Notes under the pieces: generated by a model
Told to the model about the DNA's origin: nothing
Databases searched by the model: none
Seen by the model: the letters and a program-made list of their open reading frames with translations, nothing else
DNA from: Tubiluchus corallicola
Taxonomy: Eukaryota > Priapulida > Priapulimorpha > Priapulimorphida > Tubiluchidae
Direction of reading: 5' to 3'
Assembly: GCA_030141605.1 (NCBI GenBank)
Contig: JAQGDQ010000053.1
Coordinates: 62,001 to 126,000 of the forward strand
Length of the DNA: 64,000 bases
Shown here: positions 36,800 through 49,333 of the stretch, one piece after another
Layout of the letters: the number at the start of each line of letters is the position of its first letter
Position numbering within the stretch: position 1 is the first letter of the stretch
Position numbers and translations under genes: made by a program

Positions 36800-37735
36800 A
36801 TGTATTTCGTCAAACCGTAGACAACGAGTAGTAATCAACGGAACGTCTTCTAGATGGTGCTCTGTTTCTAGTAGCGTTCCGCAATGGTCTATACTGGGTC
36901 CCATTTTATTCATACTCTTTGCCAATGATTTGCCAGATTTAGTTATTTTAGAAATTAGTATGTTTGCTCACGACACAAAAATCTATTGTCGAGTTGTGAC
37001 AATAGAAGATTCAGTACATTTACAACAACGTTTATTTGATCTGGAAGCCTGGTCTGAAAAATTGTTATTACAGTTTAATGCTGATAAGTGTGTAGTGTTC
37101 CAGCTTAAAGCTCAAGTTTCATCACATTATTATTTGTCTCTCAGTGAGTTAGCACATGTCTCAGAACATAAAGACCTAAGTGAAATTATACCTAATGATC
37201 TGGAGCTTGCTGCGCATATCACCAACATTAATTTTGCCAGAAGGCAAATCGGATGATTGGATTGATTAAAAGATGTTTTGTTAACCGGGATCCTAAGCAG
37301 GTGTTAACTCTCTACAAAGCTTATGTGCGACCATTATTAGAATATTGTAGTGTAGTATGGTCACCATCATTACAATTTGACATCAAAAGATTCCAGAAAG
37401 TTGAAGATAGATGCCTATGATTATGTTATGCAGCCTGTTTGCGTCCTGAGATTTGTTCACTCCAACAGAGAACAGAAACAGCTGACTTGTATGAGGTATT
37501 GAAGTACATAAATGGAGACAACCGTGTTAGTTGTGATACACTATTTAAGATTGCACCTCTGCTGTCCACTCGTAGTCATTCTAAGAAATTGCATAAACTG
37601 TATGCAAGAACTAATTGTAAAAGTTCATTTTTTTCACACCCCGTAGTGAACAAATGGAATAGTTTGCCAGAAAGAGTGGTTGGTGCACCGAATTTAAACC
37701 TTTTTAAGGAGAGATTGGGGGCTTCACCATAGTCA
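36800..37735 (+). mobile_element. Degenerate LINE RT, CR1/L2/Jockey-like
   Basis: Reads NRRQRVVINGTSS, then SVPQWSILGPILFILFANDL, FAHDTKIY (normally FADDTK; the first catalytic Asp is His), WSEKLLLQFNADKC, LYKAYVRPLLEYCSVVWSP, and the end FFSHPVVNKWNSLPERVV. Frames change once near 37250 and a stop lies near 37420. The 5' half is lost. It is the best preserved LINE remnant of the window and lies in intergenic DNA. Confidence 0.85.
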
Positions 37736-37739
37736 TGCT

Positions 37740-40700
37740 TTAAGAAGCCAAAATTATTATGAAAGATTTTATAAACGTAGTTTATACCGTGCTATTTTTT
37801 CTGCACCGTTTTTACCGCGCACCCTTCATATTGCTTTAGTATATTTCATTTAAACAGTAAGGTTGTCTTCGCAAATACTTTTTGCGCAAATTAGCAAAAC
37901 ATGAATCAAATGAACAGACTAGTGTAATGCACGGGTATATCTGGACAAAAAAGTAAATCGAAAATATGTATTACAGCTTTCGATGAAGTCGGCGGCTCAG
38001 TTTACTATACAGTACAGTGTAATCTGTCTCGTTCAATTACTTTTCTGATTTTGGTTTCCGCCTTGTTCTGCAAATTTTTTGTAAAATTTCGTAAAAAGAC
38101 GGTTACTCAATTAAGCATGTAAAATTGACAGGTTCAATTAAATGCGGAAATAAATTTAGTCTGTTGTATAGACCGCCGTGTCGTCTGTGTGGGGTAGGTT
38201 TTAATAATTCCTACTGTATTCACTGTTTAGTATCTCATTATTCAATTAAGATGAGTTGTTTTACTCGTATCGTGCTATGATCTAACTTACCGAAATAAGC
38301 AGACTGCACTGCGCTTGTTTTATGAACTACGATTTTTCTGTTTGGGGTATAAGAAGATTACAAGATAAAATAAGCCAAAACTGGCAAAAGTTGATGATGA
38401 TTGATGACTTTACGGAAATAATGCTACAACTACTGTAGTTTTTGTTGGCCGGCCCTTGTGAAAGCATTTGTGGTAATTCTCGCAAAAGTGAGTACATGTA
38501 TACATTTTAAGTTATATGTGACTAACTAATTATAATGTGTTTTATACATCCTTGCATGTTTTTGTCCTCAGTGGGTGTTACTTAACGTAAGTGAACAACA
38601 CCTGCTCATCATATCTTTTTAAGTAACTGTAACAAACTCCTTGCAATTTCCATTGTATTTGCATGTTGTTATCGTTACTACTTAGTAGTGTTAAGATAGT
38701 TTTTTGTTGGATTACTGCTCTGCTTGCCTGTCTTGAGGCAGATTCATTTTAGAATTTGCCTGCTCAGTGTCTACAATAGACCTAATACTATAGACATACG
38801 ATGATGATGATGATGATCCTCAGCAGGTGCTGCAGGCGTTGCACAATAGAACCGAGTGGAATAGCTAAGTTAGCATGATCAGCCGGAATGTGTTTGCATT
38901 GTTGCCTCTCTATATTGTAGTGCAGTGCTGGGCATTCTTAATAAATTGATATAATAGACATAGGCATTTTTTGTTTATCTCCTAATTAACACCAGAATTA
39001 CAAGATAAACCATATGTGTTATTGTTAAATAACAATTGTGATAAAGGAAAAATATATATAAAAGAAAGTGTCAGTGGGTACAGGAAAAAAAGTAACGAAG
39101 GACTAATTGGTTGTCAAAGTCAGCTAACCTTCTCAGATTAATGTAAATTATAAAAATCTTTCATAGCACTGCTATATTATTATTATAATTGCTAGAGTAG
39201 ACGAAAAATCACTGTTACTGAAAAATCTAGGGGAACGAATTATATATGAAACACAAGGTAACTACATAGACTGTATGTTAAGGAAACAATGTAATAAAAT
39301 GAAAATATGCAATGGTACTCAAAAAATCTGTAAATTGTGTAAATAACTGATTGAACTATAAAACAAAGAAACCAAATCAGATCAAACCAGAGAAGAAAAT
39401 AAATTGTAATTGAAAAATCAATAATGGAAAACAAAATATAATGGAAAGAATATTTGCGATGATTTTCTGCCAAAAATTTCAATGCTGAATAAACTATGGA
39501 ACAAGAGGATTTATGTAAAGAAACAGAGATAGAATAAATATAATATGCAAAGAAAATTGTATGACCAAATACACTATAAATCAAAGAACATAATAAAAAA
39601 TTAATATAAAAATTAAGGATAACTTGAAACAGTGAGGAAATAATATAAGAAGATGAAGATATGTAATGATAAAAATAGAACATGAAAACAAAATCAAAGT
39701 GGAGCACAAAATATAATTTTTATAATGAAGGAATTTGTATAATAAAGGTGGTGTAACTACTAGAGTCAATTAAAAATTATTTAAGTAAACTCATATTCAT
39801 GTACATTGGTTACAGATTTATAGTAATTCTGAAAAATTTCGGTAAGCATGTTATGGGTGAATCTATACAAAAATTTGGCCAACTCCAGTTTATAAAGGTC
39901 CTGAAATTTTGAGAATTTTTGTTGCTAATATAAAGGTGTAACGGGATATAATATTATGTAATATCACAGCCAATCTGCAAGCGTGAAGTGGATACTATAT
40001 ATATATATATGTTATGTGTCCACTACTACACATGACGTTGATAAGCTTTATAGCTTCTTCCATATGAAAACAAAATGAATTTATGTTAATATTCAATTTC
40101 AGCATTTGAACTAAGCATAACGGGTTGCAACTAGAATTTAGGATCACCAGTATGTTTCAGTTTGCCTAGAAACCTAGACAAAAAATTCTAGCTAGCCAGT
40201 AAGCAGAGAGTCCACCAACACTCATTGTCTTTAGCATGTCTGCCCGAAATGTTTTAACAATGCCTTGATTCTTTGAATGGAACATTCATCTGCTGCAATA
40301 ACAAACTAGTAGCTACATTATGCCTGGATACTAAATGTACAGTGCATTACTCTGAATTATTAAGACACATATTGAGTGTGGTTTGTACCAGATAAATGAG
40401 TATACCTGTGTAGAATGTCACTGGCATTCTGTTACATTAAATTCATATTTCGATTAACGGTGCTTCTCATATATCCACGCAGGTTCTACCATGTGACAAG
40501 CAACGAAGGTACACTGTACTTAAATATATATATATATTTATATATGTATATATATATCGTTTTTTTTACTAAAACTGTTTAATAGCAAATAAGCTGTCAT
40601 CTATTTTAAATATGGAGAAGCTGTCAATTTACATCAGGCAAATTCTAATTGACAGTCCATGCTTACTGAGCCAGCTAGTGCACGGAGTGCACAATATTAT

Positions 40701-43700
40701 TTTGTCATCTACTAGTTCACTTTTGGGACATTGTTTGCATGGTGATTTTTTAGCTAAAAGAATCCTTAGTATAGTCCTTCTCTACACCCAGTACTAAACC
40801 CATCTTCAGAAAACCCTTATTTTTAACTTATATTTACATATAAACTATATACCTTTGTTGGACTTATCATTGGCTTGATTGGTAAAATTAGAAAAAGAAC
40901 ATTGTCAGAATGTATTATTAAGAGTGTTTATTCTGAAGTTTTAAGGCCACCACTGTCATATCAACAGGTAGAAAGATGCCTAAAGCATCTCTCTGATTAA
41001 TTCTAAACATACCAGTAGCTGATACAGTGTACATTTTTTTGGGTGTAGACTTACTGATTAGTGTGCTATGTGGATGTATAGGTTTTGAGCACCAGAAGTA
41101 TGCATATTTGCCTGTTGCATCTTTTAGGTTATTAGTAAAGAACTAGTGGCCACAGCTTAGTAAATATAATTTTTTATACACTTATGTTTGTGGTACACTT
41201 CCTGGTCATACATGGTACTTCAAATCTTTATACTGAGGATTTACAAATCTTGAATATTCATTTATTCAAGTAACTCTAAGTGTTGCAGATGTTGAATCAA
41301 ATGTATATATAGATTGACACTGGATTGCTGTTTACTGGTACTGCAGTTACGTGGCTTTGCTTGGCACCAGAATTGGAATGCTTTTAGAGAAATTTAGTTT
41401 ACTGTAGTGGACCTCATTAATGGTCTTCTTGACCTCTACCAGACTATTACTATTCTACTTACAATAGGCAGTTTCGCTATAGCAATCACATGTGTCCTCA
41501 CTGGGTCGGTGGGTGATATGTTGCACATGAAGCATGAGCCATTATAAAGCAATTTCTGATGCATAGTTATTCATTCACGTTCCTGTATATTGTTTATTAC
41601 GATATATATATGTTTATGTAATATTGCGTTTATTGTATCTTGAATCGGTTTTTTTAGGTTGTGTTTCCAGTATACTTGTCGCATACTTATTGCTGTGTAC
41701 TTGTTGCCCTTGACTGTTGGTTATAACGTCGGACTTCATTTCACCCCAAATGGTCCCCAGTTCATCTGTTATGAGGGTTTGCTCTATTTTAAGTCTTCGG
41801 CTTTAAGAAAACGGTAAATTTACAACATGTTAAGCCCACAAAAAATAGTCACAGGGTGGTACTAGATTTTCTTGAATTAACATATAACTCACAGCTGCCG
41901 TGAAACAGATTAAATTGAATTGCTTTTTTACTGAAACATTGACCAAAGAAGAAAGTTTATGCATGAGTCACTTCTTAAATTCTAAACAATAGTAAGTGGT
42001 ATAGTAAGAAATCTGGAGGTGTTGTGTGTTTACCGTATAGGCTAACTGTAAGTGACACCATGTTTGGACAACTGTAAGCTATCGTTCATTTGTAGCTTGC
42101 AATGTGACAATAGTAAAAAATTATCTGTTAGATATTTACTCATTTTGAAAATTTTATTCTTGGCTTTTAAATGTAGTTGCAGTTTGATAAAGCAGCATGT
42201 TTGTTCTTTCTGGCTTTAAACAGTTTAAATGCACCTAGAGTCCTAGACATTCACCGAGGTCCTGGCAACGACATTGGAATTATGTTGTTAATACAAGCTA
42301 GGTTTGAGTGATGACACAAGATTGCTCCTGTTCTTTAAAATTCATCACCTTAAGTTTTGGTATTAAAGATTAAACCTTTTCTTTTTTTATTAACTTTTAG
42401 AAGCTACAGTGATGCGACTATTAGTCCTGTGCTAATTTAGAAAGAAAAAAAAACAAACAAAGCCAGCAAGCGTATAGCAATAGCAAACGTGTGAATTTTA
42501 TGGACTAAGATGAGGATTCACGCTTTTGTGATTTCTGGAACTACTAGGCGCTTTCAATTGCAAAATTATAAGTAGAGCTGAAAAGTGCAGCAACTTAAAC
42601 TACAAATGGAGACATTCATGAAAATGAGTTTTGAAACTTTGAACTTGTCTAGAAATTTGTATGGGTCGTTTGAAACTTTATTATACACTGTAATTAGAAC
42701 TTTTATTATTACATGTGCCGATTCATACTATTGCCGAGACAGCATTTCATATTGCTATAGCAATATAGTTGTTATAGTTTCTGTGTTTTTGTAGTGAAAT
42801 GGTTTCATATACATATACCTTTATATTATTTTATGTTACTTTCACCAGTAAAATTGTTTGAACAGGGTGTGACACACTTTGTTCGGTGTGCATCTTCACT
42901 CATGCTTCTCTTACTAAATGCATTATCCTTGATAACGTTAGCATTCCAGGCTCACGTTGCTTGCCTCCCTGCATTGAGCCAATGGATCAATGATTCAAAG
43001 CGTGTATCAGTGATGCGTATGTCTGCCTTTGCGTTGGATATAAATAGCTTTCCTGGGCTCGCTCGTTTACTAGCAGCTAAGCATTGATATGATACACGTT
43101 AATTTAGCTGTATTTGTAGCATTTGGTTGCCATTTGCGTTTATGCTGGCTGACTTGTGGGATCACAACCGAAATTAGGGAATTTAGATTGCCTGGTTGAA
43201 CGGTATTCATTACTGCGGTTTGTGTTCGCTGTATAACTACAGCTCAATGAGCAGCGGACCACCACTTACCAGCGTTTGGACTCCATTAATTTTTTATTTT
43301 TCCATTTCTTGGATGTTTCGAGCAATTTAGTTTCTAAGTTTTGCTTTTTAACAACAGACTAATATTTGCAAACCAAAAACATTTTTTGTTTTTTAGGGGG
43401 ACTTGTGTAACATGCAAATCAACAAGTGGGTAAAACAGGTCTCATAGAGCATGTTTCAGTTGTAGCGTATTGCAGCTCAGCAGTGCAATTATTATACAAT
43501 TATAATATTTTTTCACAACTAGCTACTGATTAAGATTTATTTTATGCTACTATTGGACTTAAAAATAAACGATCCTTGGTAAATCATTTAAAATTGTTCT
43601 AACCAATTATGAATGATTTTTAATTTGTTTTACTACTATTATATTTATTTGTAGTTTCGCTTAATCTGGAGTATTTGCTTATTTGTAGTGTAGTTGTAGT

Positions 43701-45160
43701 ATTACTTATTGCTAAACTATAATATTTTATTTGCTTTATTGTCCATTTAATACACAATTCGCAGATGGCACTAAGCCACGCCTCCCTGAATAGTACTGGA
43801 TAAACCTCATAAACTGTAGCTGGCTGACAACCACTTCCGAACAGAATAACTATAAACATACCAGAAAGCACGAAAAATGAAAGGACGTTTTGCAATGATT
43901 TGTTACTTATTCCAGAAAATGTATCTCTGTTATACTTACTTTACATTTAATAATTTCGGTCATGGATATGTGGCTGTTATGCAAGTTTTATGTGAAAGAT
44001 TAAACATTGTTACCTGACGGTTAGAATGCTGGTCTTTGATGAAAAAGTCTACCGCCGCGCAAACTTGTTGTAAAAGAAAAATTACAAATACGGTTTTGAG
44101 ATCAAAGTCCAGAATGAAAATTAAAAGTTTGTTATGCAACTTGAACTCTTCAATCAAAATCTTGCTTAATGGTAAAACAAATCTGAATCTTTGTTACTGA
44201 GACGGGTAGAAACAAAGTACATTTAAAGACTTATGCGTAACTTATGTCCGATAACATCTGATTATAAACAACATAAGTTCCCCAGGCTAAAGTTTGTGAA
44301 TACAATAATTAAAAGGGCCTACTAACTATAGATCTTAATACTATTTGGCAACCTCTTGTTGTGCATGTATAGTGTTGAAGTTGGCATATTATATTCTTAC
44401 GTTATAGAACACGGTCAAGTTTCAAATTTGAAAAATAGAAAACTAACTACCTTGAAAAAGACGGTACGGTTTTTATTAATATTTGAAGAATTCGGTTTTT
44501 CTCATGTATGAGCAATCGGCAACATCTGTCTGTCCTTTTTGCCTAAATAAAAATAATTTAATCATGTATACACTCACTTTCGTAGTATGTTCTGCATGCG
44601 CGTTTATCGTGCTGTTTGCGAGTAAACGTCTGACGTGTGTGGCAGCTTGCCACTTAAAGGGCCTGATTGTAAGGTGGGCAGTGGACTCCTGTTGGTTGAT
44701 TGACGCATCGTGATCCCTCTGTTGTAGCCCGTGATGCTTTAAGTTCCTTTTTTGTTACAATAAATGTGGAAAAATAAATTTACACCGACCTCAAATGATT
44801 AACTGGTAGAATTACATCTTTATTTTCAGAACATTTTTAGCGGGTATCACAAACACACTTTGTTGTTTGTATTTTGAAACATTTTGTTTACAGCAAGCAG
44901 TGTTAGTAGCTGTTGAGTTCTTACTTTACTGTTTCTGGTGTAAACATAAGCTTCTATTCCTACGCCTGCTTGTAGTGGAGCCTATTACTGGCTATTAGGT
45001 TAGCAGTGTAAACACTCATCAAGTATCTAAGTTGTCTAGCTTTCAATATCTAGCTACAATGTGAGCACATGCAAGTTATGATATAGGAGATAAACTAGAT
45101 TTAAGATGATAGCCTGCCGTTATGCCCTTTATCACAACCATTTAAGAAATTTACAAGAAT
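37740..45160. other. Gene-poor interval
   Basis: No exon with a recognisable product was found. The longest open stretches (for example 39240-39707 minus and 42794-43087 plus) have no family motif. Short (TA)n runs lie at about 39994-40011 and 40523-40558. A short GATGAT run lies near 38800. This span should include distal regulatory DNA, but nothing specific can be called. Confidence 0.5.
40523..40558. repeat. Imperfect (TA)n microsatellite
   Basis: A TA-rich alternating run with a few interruptions (TTTATATATG). Confidence 0.85.
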
Positions 45161-46030
45161 TAAAGGAAAAACCAAGTCTCTCCTTTTAGAGAAAGTTTCA
45201 GCAATAAAATTGTGTGATATATGATAAACTCCTCATGTAATTTGTAAAATCAATTTAAAGTCGCAATTATTTCACTCTTGAGTGAGCTTGTTTTGAACGG
45301 AAAATTGCATCATCTGATTATGTGCAATGTAAACACTTATCCAACTAGGTGCTTGAGCAAACTTTTTGCAACTATTATCAACTACAGACAGTCCAAAATG
45401 TTAAACGAGAGATTATTGGTACTGTTTTCTTGTATTTTGATGAATCTATGTAACGAAAATTAGCTACTGATGATAAAATAATAACCTCCAACTCGGCTAG
45501 TTAAGGCCGACAAAGGAACAGAATAATTATTTTAGTAAACTAAAACTATAAGTCTATAGGCTAAGTAATCCGCCCCGAGCCTACTGTATGGTCGCAGGCT
45601 TGCAGAATTCCATGCGTGTCTATAATTATATCATATGTAGTATGTACATATTTTGAGTTATAATCCTGTAAGCATTTTAAACCTGTTGTTAATTATAATC
45701 CAGTGACTAATTTTCACAAAATTCAGTTAAACACAAAAATTTAATCAGCTGGAACAGCGAAATTTCTGAGTGAACTACAGAAGTTTGTGTTACACCTGCC
45801 TACGTGCTGTCAGGCATCTTACGTCCTTTTTTCACATATGCCCACAGTGAGGTTAATTTTTTTAAATATGCCTGCAGTGAGGTTCACTTGGTGGGAGATA
45901 CGAATGATTTAAATTGTTTTTGCATTTTTAAGCGAAGCATTTTATGTGCGTATATTATGCTATAATTTCAATATTTCTAAGTGTATATTAAATTACAATG
46001 AATGTTGTTCAAGTGTTGGTTTTTCCTTTA
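45161..46030. mobile_element. DNA transposon family X, copy B (full ends)
   Basis: An 870-bp element with perfect 15-bp terminal inverted repeats: TAAAGGAAAAACCAA at 45161-45175 and its reverse complement at 46016-46030. If the outer TA is a target duplication, the element is TA-flanked, as in Tc1/mariner types. It is homologous along its length to 17337-18659. Near 45845-45890 it has an internal duplication (TGCCCACAGTGAGGTT / TGCCTGCAGTGAGGTT) that copy A lacks. No transposase frame remains, so it is a non-autonomous element. Confidence 0.82.
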
Positions 46031-49000
46031 GTCTAAAACATACATCATAAGGCCCTTAATTTCAAAATTAAACTGCAGAATTTCCTATATTTACTAATTA
46101 TACGTATATTATGACTGTGCATTGTAACTAACTAGGGAGGACTCTGACCGGTGTTAACTAGGCTAGAGAACCAGCAGTGAGCTATAAAAATATTTCGACT
46201 AAGAAAGACAGTCTTTTTGCTTGTGATATTATTCTAATTTTAATCCTGCTGGTACTGCTGTGTGAACTCATCTTGTTCACAGTAACTTGATCATATAGCT
46301 AACTAGATCACAAAAATCACGAAATTCTGAAAGTCTGAATCTTCTAAAGCCCAAAGTCACGAATTCTTCATAGATTGGGCTTCAGACTGATCTCAATTAA
46401 GATAAAGATATGCCACCCTGCTGTGACCTTAGTGTTTTCCAATTCTTAATATCATTTTTTAATTAAAAAATGCACCGTTTCTGCTGTTCTTAAGGTAGTA
46501 ATATCAAAATGTGTTTCATCTGATCTAGTGAAACAGAGTACTGTTATGCCAGTGACTTGTCACCACCTCTTCTGAAAAGAAATTTCAGGTTTGGTTTCTT
46601 TTACTCTTGAGACAGCACCTGGTAGGGGCAATGGGCTAATCCTTTCATGGACGTTTGAGGTCATGGCAGTGAAATTATCACGGCAGTACGAAAACATGTT
46701 CTTGTTTGCTCAACCCGTAAATGAAACATCTGTGGGCATTATGGAAATATCTGCAGCCTATGAGGCTATACAGCTTTTGCCATCTGGTCTCAACCGAATT
46801 ACCATTAAACTCTCTTGAATTCCTATCAGAGAGAAAGTTTTTGACTTGATGAGAACAAGGTATATTTTTTTTAGTCAAAACATTCTTGTGTGACTTTATC
46901 TCATTAACTGTTGCCTGTCAATACCTGATAATGCTTTGAAAAGGTTTAATGTAACAGCTTGTTTCTTTAGGTTTCTTATGTAATTGACCAGTTCAAAGTC
47001 ATAACCTAAGTGCAGTGGTAAGGTTTACAAAGACTGTAATTAGCACGTTGCTCCTTACCTAGATGTTTTTTATTTTTTATATAAAACATACATATTGCAT
47101 TGATAAAGTAAATCATAATAATGTAAATCAGTAAGTTATAGAAGATATATTGGTAATGATGTGAATCGGTCATAGTCTGAGCCCCAGTATGTGACATAAT
47201 AATCTGCTCTAAACATCAGTTAATAAACTCATGTGCACATTTAAACAGGTCTTAGAGTACTTACTTGATCATCTTAGCTACTTAACAAAACGAGTACCTT
47301 ATTATAACATCTCAGTGTCATTGTTGTTTCCCAATTGAGAACATTTATTTCGGTGGCTGTTTAACAGTATATTGGCTGCTGATCACATAAAAATAGGATG
47401 ATCACTACTGACCAGTCACGTTTTCCAATAATTGGTAATTTGTTCAAAGATCGGTTTCTTTAGGATAAAATATCGACAATCAGATCGGAATCGATGAATT
47501 TATTATTAGGACTACAGTTCCATTTATATTGTTTATTTATGAGTGCAAAATGCAGCTGTGTTTGTAGAAAAAGATTTAAAATGCTAAAAAAATCATTAAT
47601 TTTAGTGCTTAACATTTACCTTATGGATTAATGTATAATAAATTAACATCTTTTTAATTTTAATCATGTGCAAAGCATATGCGTAAGAAAAAATACCATT
47701 TGCATGATACATAATCGGCAGGTGATCGGGTTTTTGAAAGAATTTGATGAGCGAACAAGTCTGAAATCGGGTTTAAAAAACTGTGATTAACGATTGATCG
47801 TAGATTAGTTTTTGGGAAAAAAAATCGCCAATCGGATTGGAATCAGAAAACTTGAGATCGGAGCAACATTGGTTGATCTTTTATAACTTTTTATTAATTG
47901 CCTATTCCAGGTTTTGCAAATAAAAAGTGTAATCATTCTTTCATGTACTTTGTACAAAGCAGAAAAAATAATGTGCATTTTTTTACGTTTTCTACTTTTC
48001 AGCTAGACTCGACTACTTTACGTTCTTCAAGACCCTTACTTTGTAGGCTGAACTGAATGCACTTGTTTTTTGCATTACTAATGTTCATTCTTCATGTTCC
48101 TTAAATAAACAAGCAATGATCTGTAAATAATATTAGCTGCTTCCCTTGGCTTCCTTATAACCATGTTAGTAGGTAATAATGTTTGTAGTTTGTTACAAGT
48201 AAAAGTTTATTTACAGTAGCTTGTTTAATAACATCAAACGATATATTTTTAATGCTAAACTGACAGTTGCTTTCTATAAATTTGTCCAGTAATGCTGGTG
48301 TAATTGTTAATCATTTATGCTACTGAATAACTTGGAATGCTACGTTCCAAGTTATATTCGCATAAATTTTCATTTGATTTAATGAACATTGTAATAGATT
48401 CCCTGAGAAATGTCAGCTGTTAGAATCAGGACTACAAGTAGTCTACGTAATATCTTACTTATTCATAAAGTGCTCAAAATTGCTTGTAAATTTTAAACCA
48501 CACTTGACAATATAAAGTTGCTAATTTTATGTAGAAACATTGACAGGCTAAGTTGTGAAGGCTTTGTGTGATTACATTGATATAAAGGAGTTAATTGTTT
48601 TTCATCCAGATGTGGTGAATGCGTTTTACTGTAGTGCATGCATAATCCATATGGTTTTTCTTTCTATTAAGATCGATTAAGCAGTCAAGTAAAGTGATGC
48701 TTGAGCAAGAAAAAGCTTTTAGTTTGAAATGAATACTTATCCCACAAAATCCACCAGTAATTACTTTTCATGTGAATACTAAAATTTAGGCCTGGATTAC
48801 TGTAATCACATTAATTTTACAAAAATTCATTCCTTGTGAAAATTTTCAGAGAATGAAGAAATTTATCTTTGTTGGAAACTATGTCCAAATTCTTTATAGA
48901 AAAGGGGTTCTGAAGGTGAAAAATTTTTGTGTGATAGTGTGATCTTGTCACTCTTGTGTATTTTTGCTGTATCAAAAAGTTTGATAGAAGTCATATTTTC

Positions 49001-49314
49001 CTAGAATTTCAAAGCAGGAAAATTTATGACTTTTTCACTTGACTTTTAATATTTTTGTAGTATGAAGTATGCACATCTTTACCTAGTCTTACTGTAGTGC
49101 CTGAATAGGAAACACGTACAGAAATTTCAGAATCTTAGAAAAACTAACAGCATTTCCTCTGAATTTTTATGAAATTCGTAAATTTAAGCTACCAGTTACG
49201 ATTAACTTTGTTTTTCAGTTATGACAGCAGCTGCAAATATTCAATTATCGTAGAACAAGGCTGCTGAATTTGATTGTGCAAAACTAGTGTCAGGAGCAAA
49301 GCAATAAAACGTAA
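46031..49314. other. Intergenic, 5' flank of USP6NL
   Basis: No gene recognised. A slightly more G+C-rich open stretch at 46591-46818 has no family match. The part 47380-47870 has many ATCGG/GATCG words. The last few hundred bases should hold the USP6NL promoter, but no core element is convincing. Confidence 0.45.
47430..47870. repeat. ATCGG-rich segment with direct repeats
   Basis: Two related blocks, near 47466-47497 (TATCGACAATCAGATCGGAA) and 47821-47845 (AATCGCCAATCGGATTGGAA), are direct imperfect copies about 355 bp apart, with further GATCGG words between. Subterminal repeats of this kind occur in hAT transposons, but no ends were found. Confidence 0.4.
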
Positions 49315-49328
49315 ATGAGATGACGTGA
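49315..49328 (+). promoter_or_regulatory. Two minimal upstream ORFs of USP6NL
   Basis: ATG AGA TGA (49315-49323) and ATG ACG TGA (49320-49328) overlap in different frames just before the proposed start codon at 49334. If transcribed, each is a two-codon ORF ending 5-10 nt before the main ATG and could lower initiation or favour reinitiation. Confidence 0.35.
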
Positions 49329-49333
49329 GCGGA

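Noticed and set aside
39240-39707. 155-codon open frame on the minus strand.
   Set aside because: Product is almost only Phe, Tyr, Ile and Ser from A-rich DNA; no family motif, splice context or conservation hint.
42794-43087. 97-codon plus-strand frame in a slightly G+C-richer patch.
   Set aside because: No motif, no partner exons and no recognisable homologue.
43620-44157. Two minus-strand frames with signal-peptide-like starts.
   Set aside because: They cannot be joined in a convincing gene and have no recognisable mature domain; hydrophobic frames are common in AT-rich DNA.
46591-46818. Open frame preceded by an AG, richer in G+C.
   Set aside because: No donor-linked partner exon and no known protein similarity.
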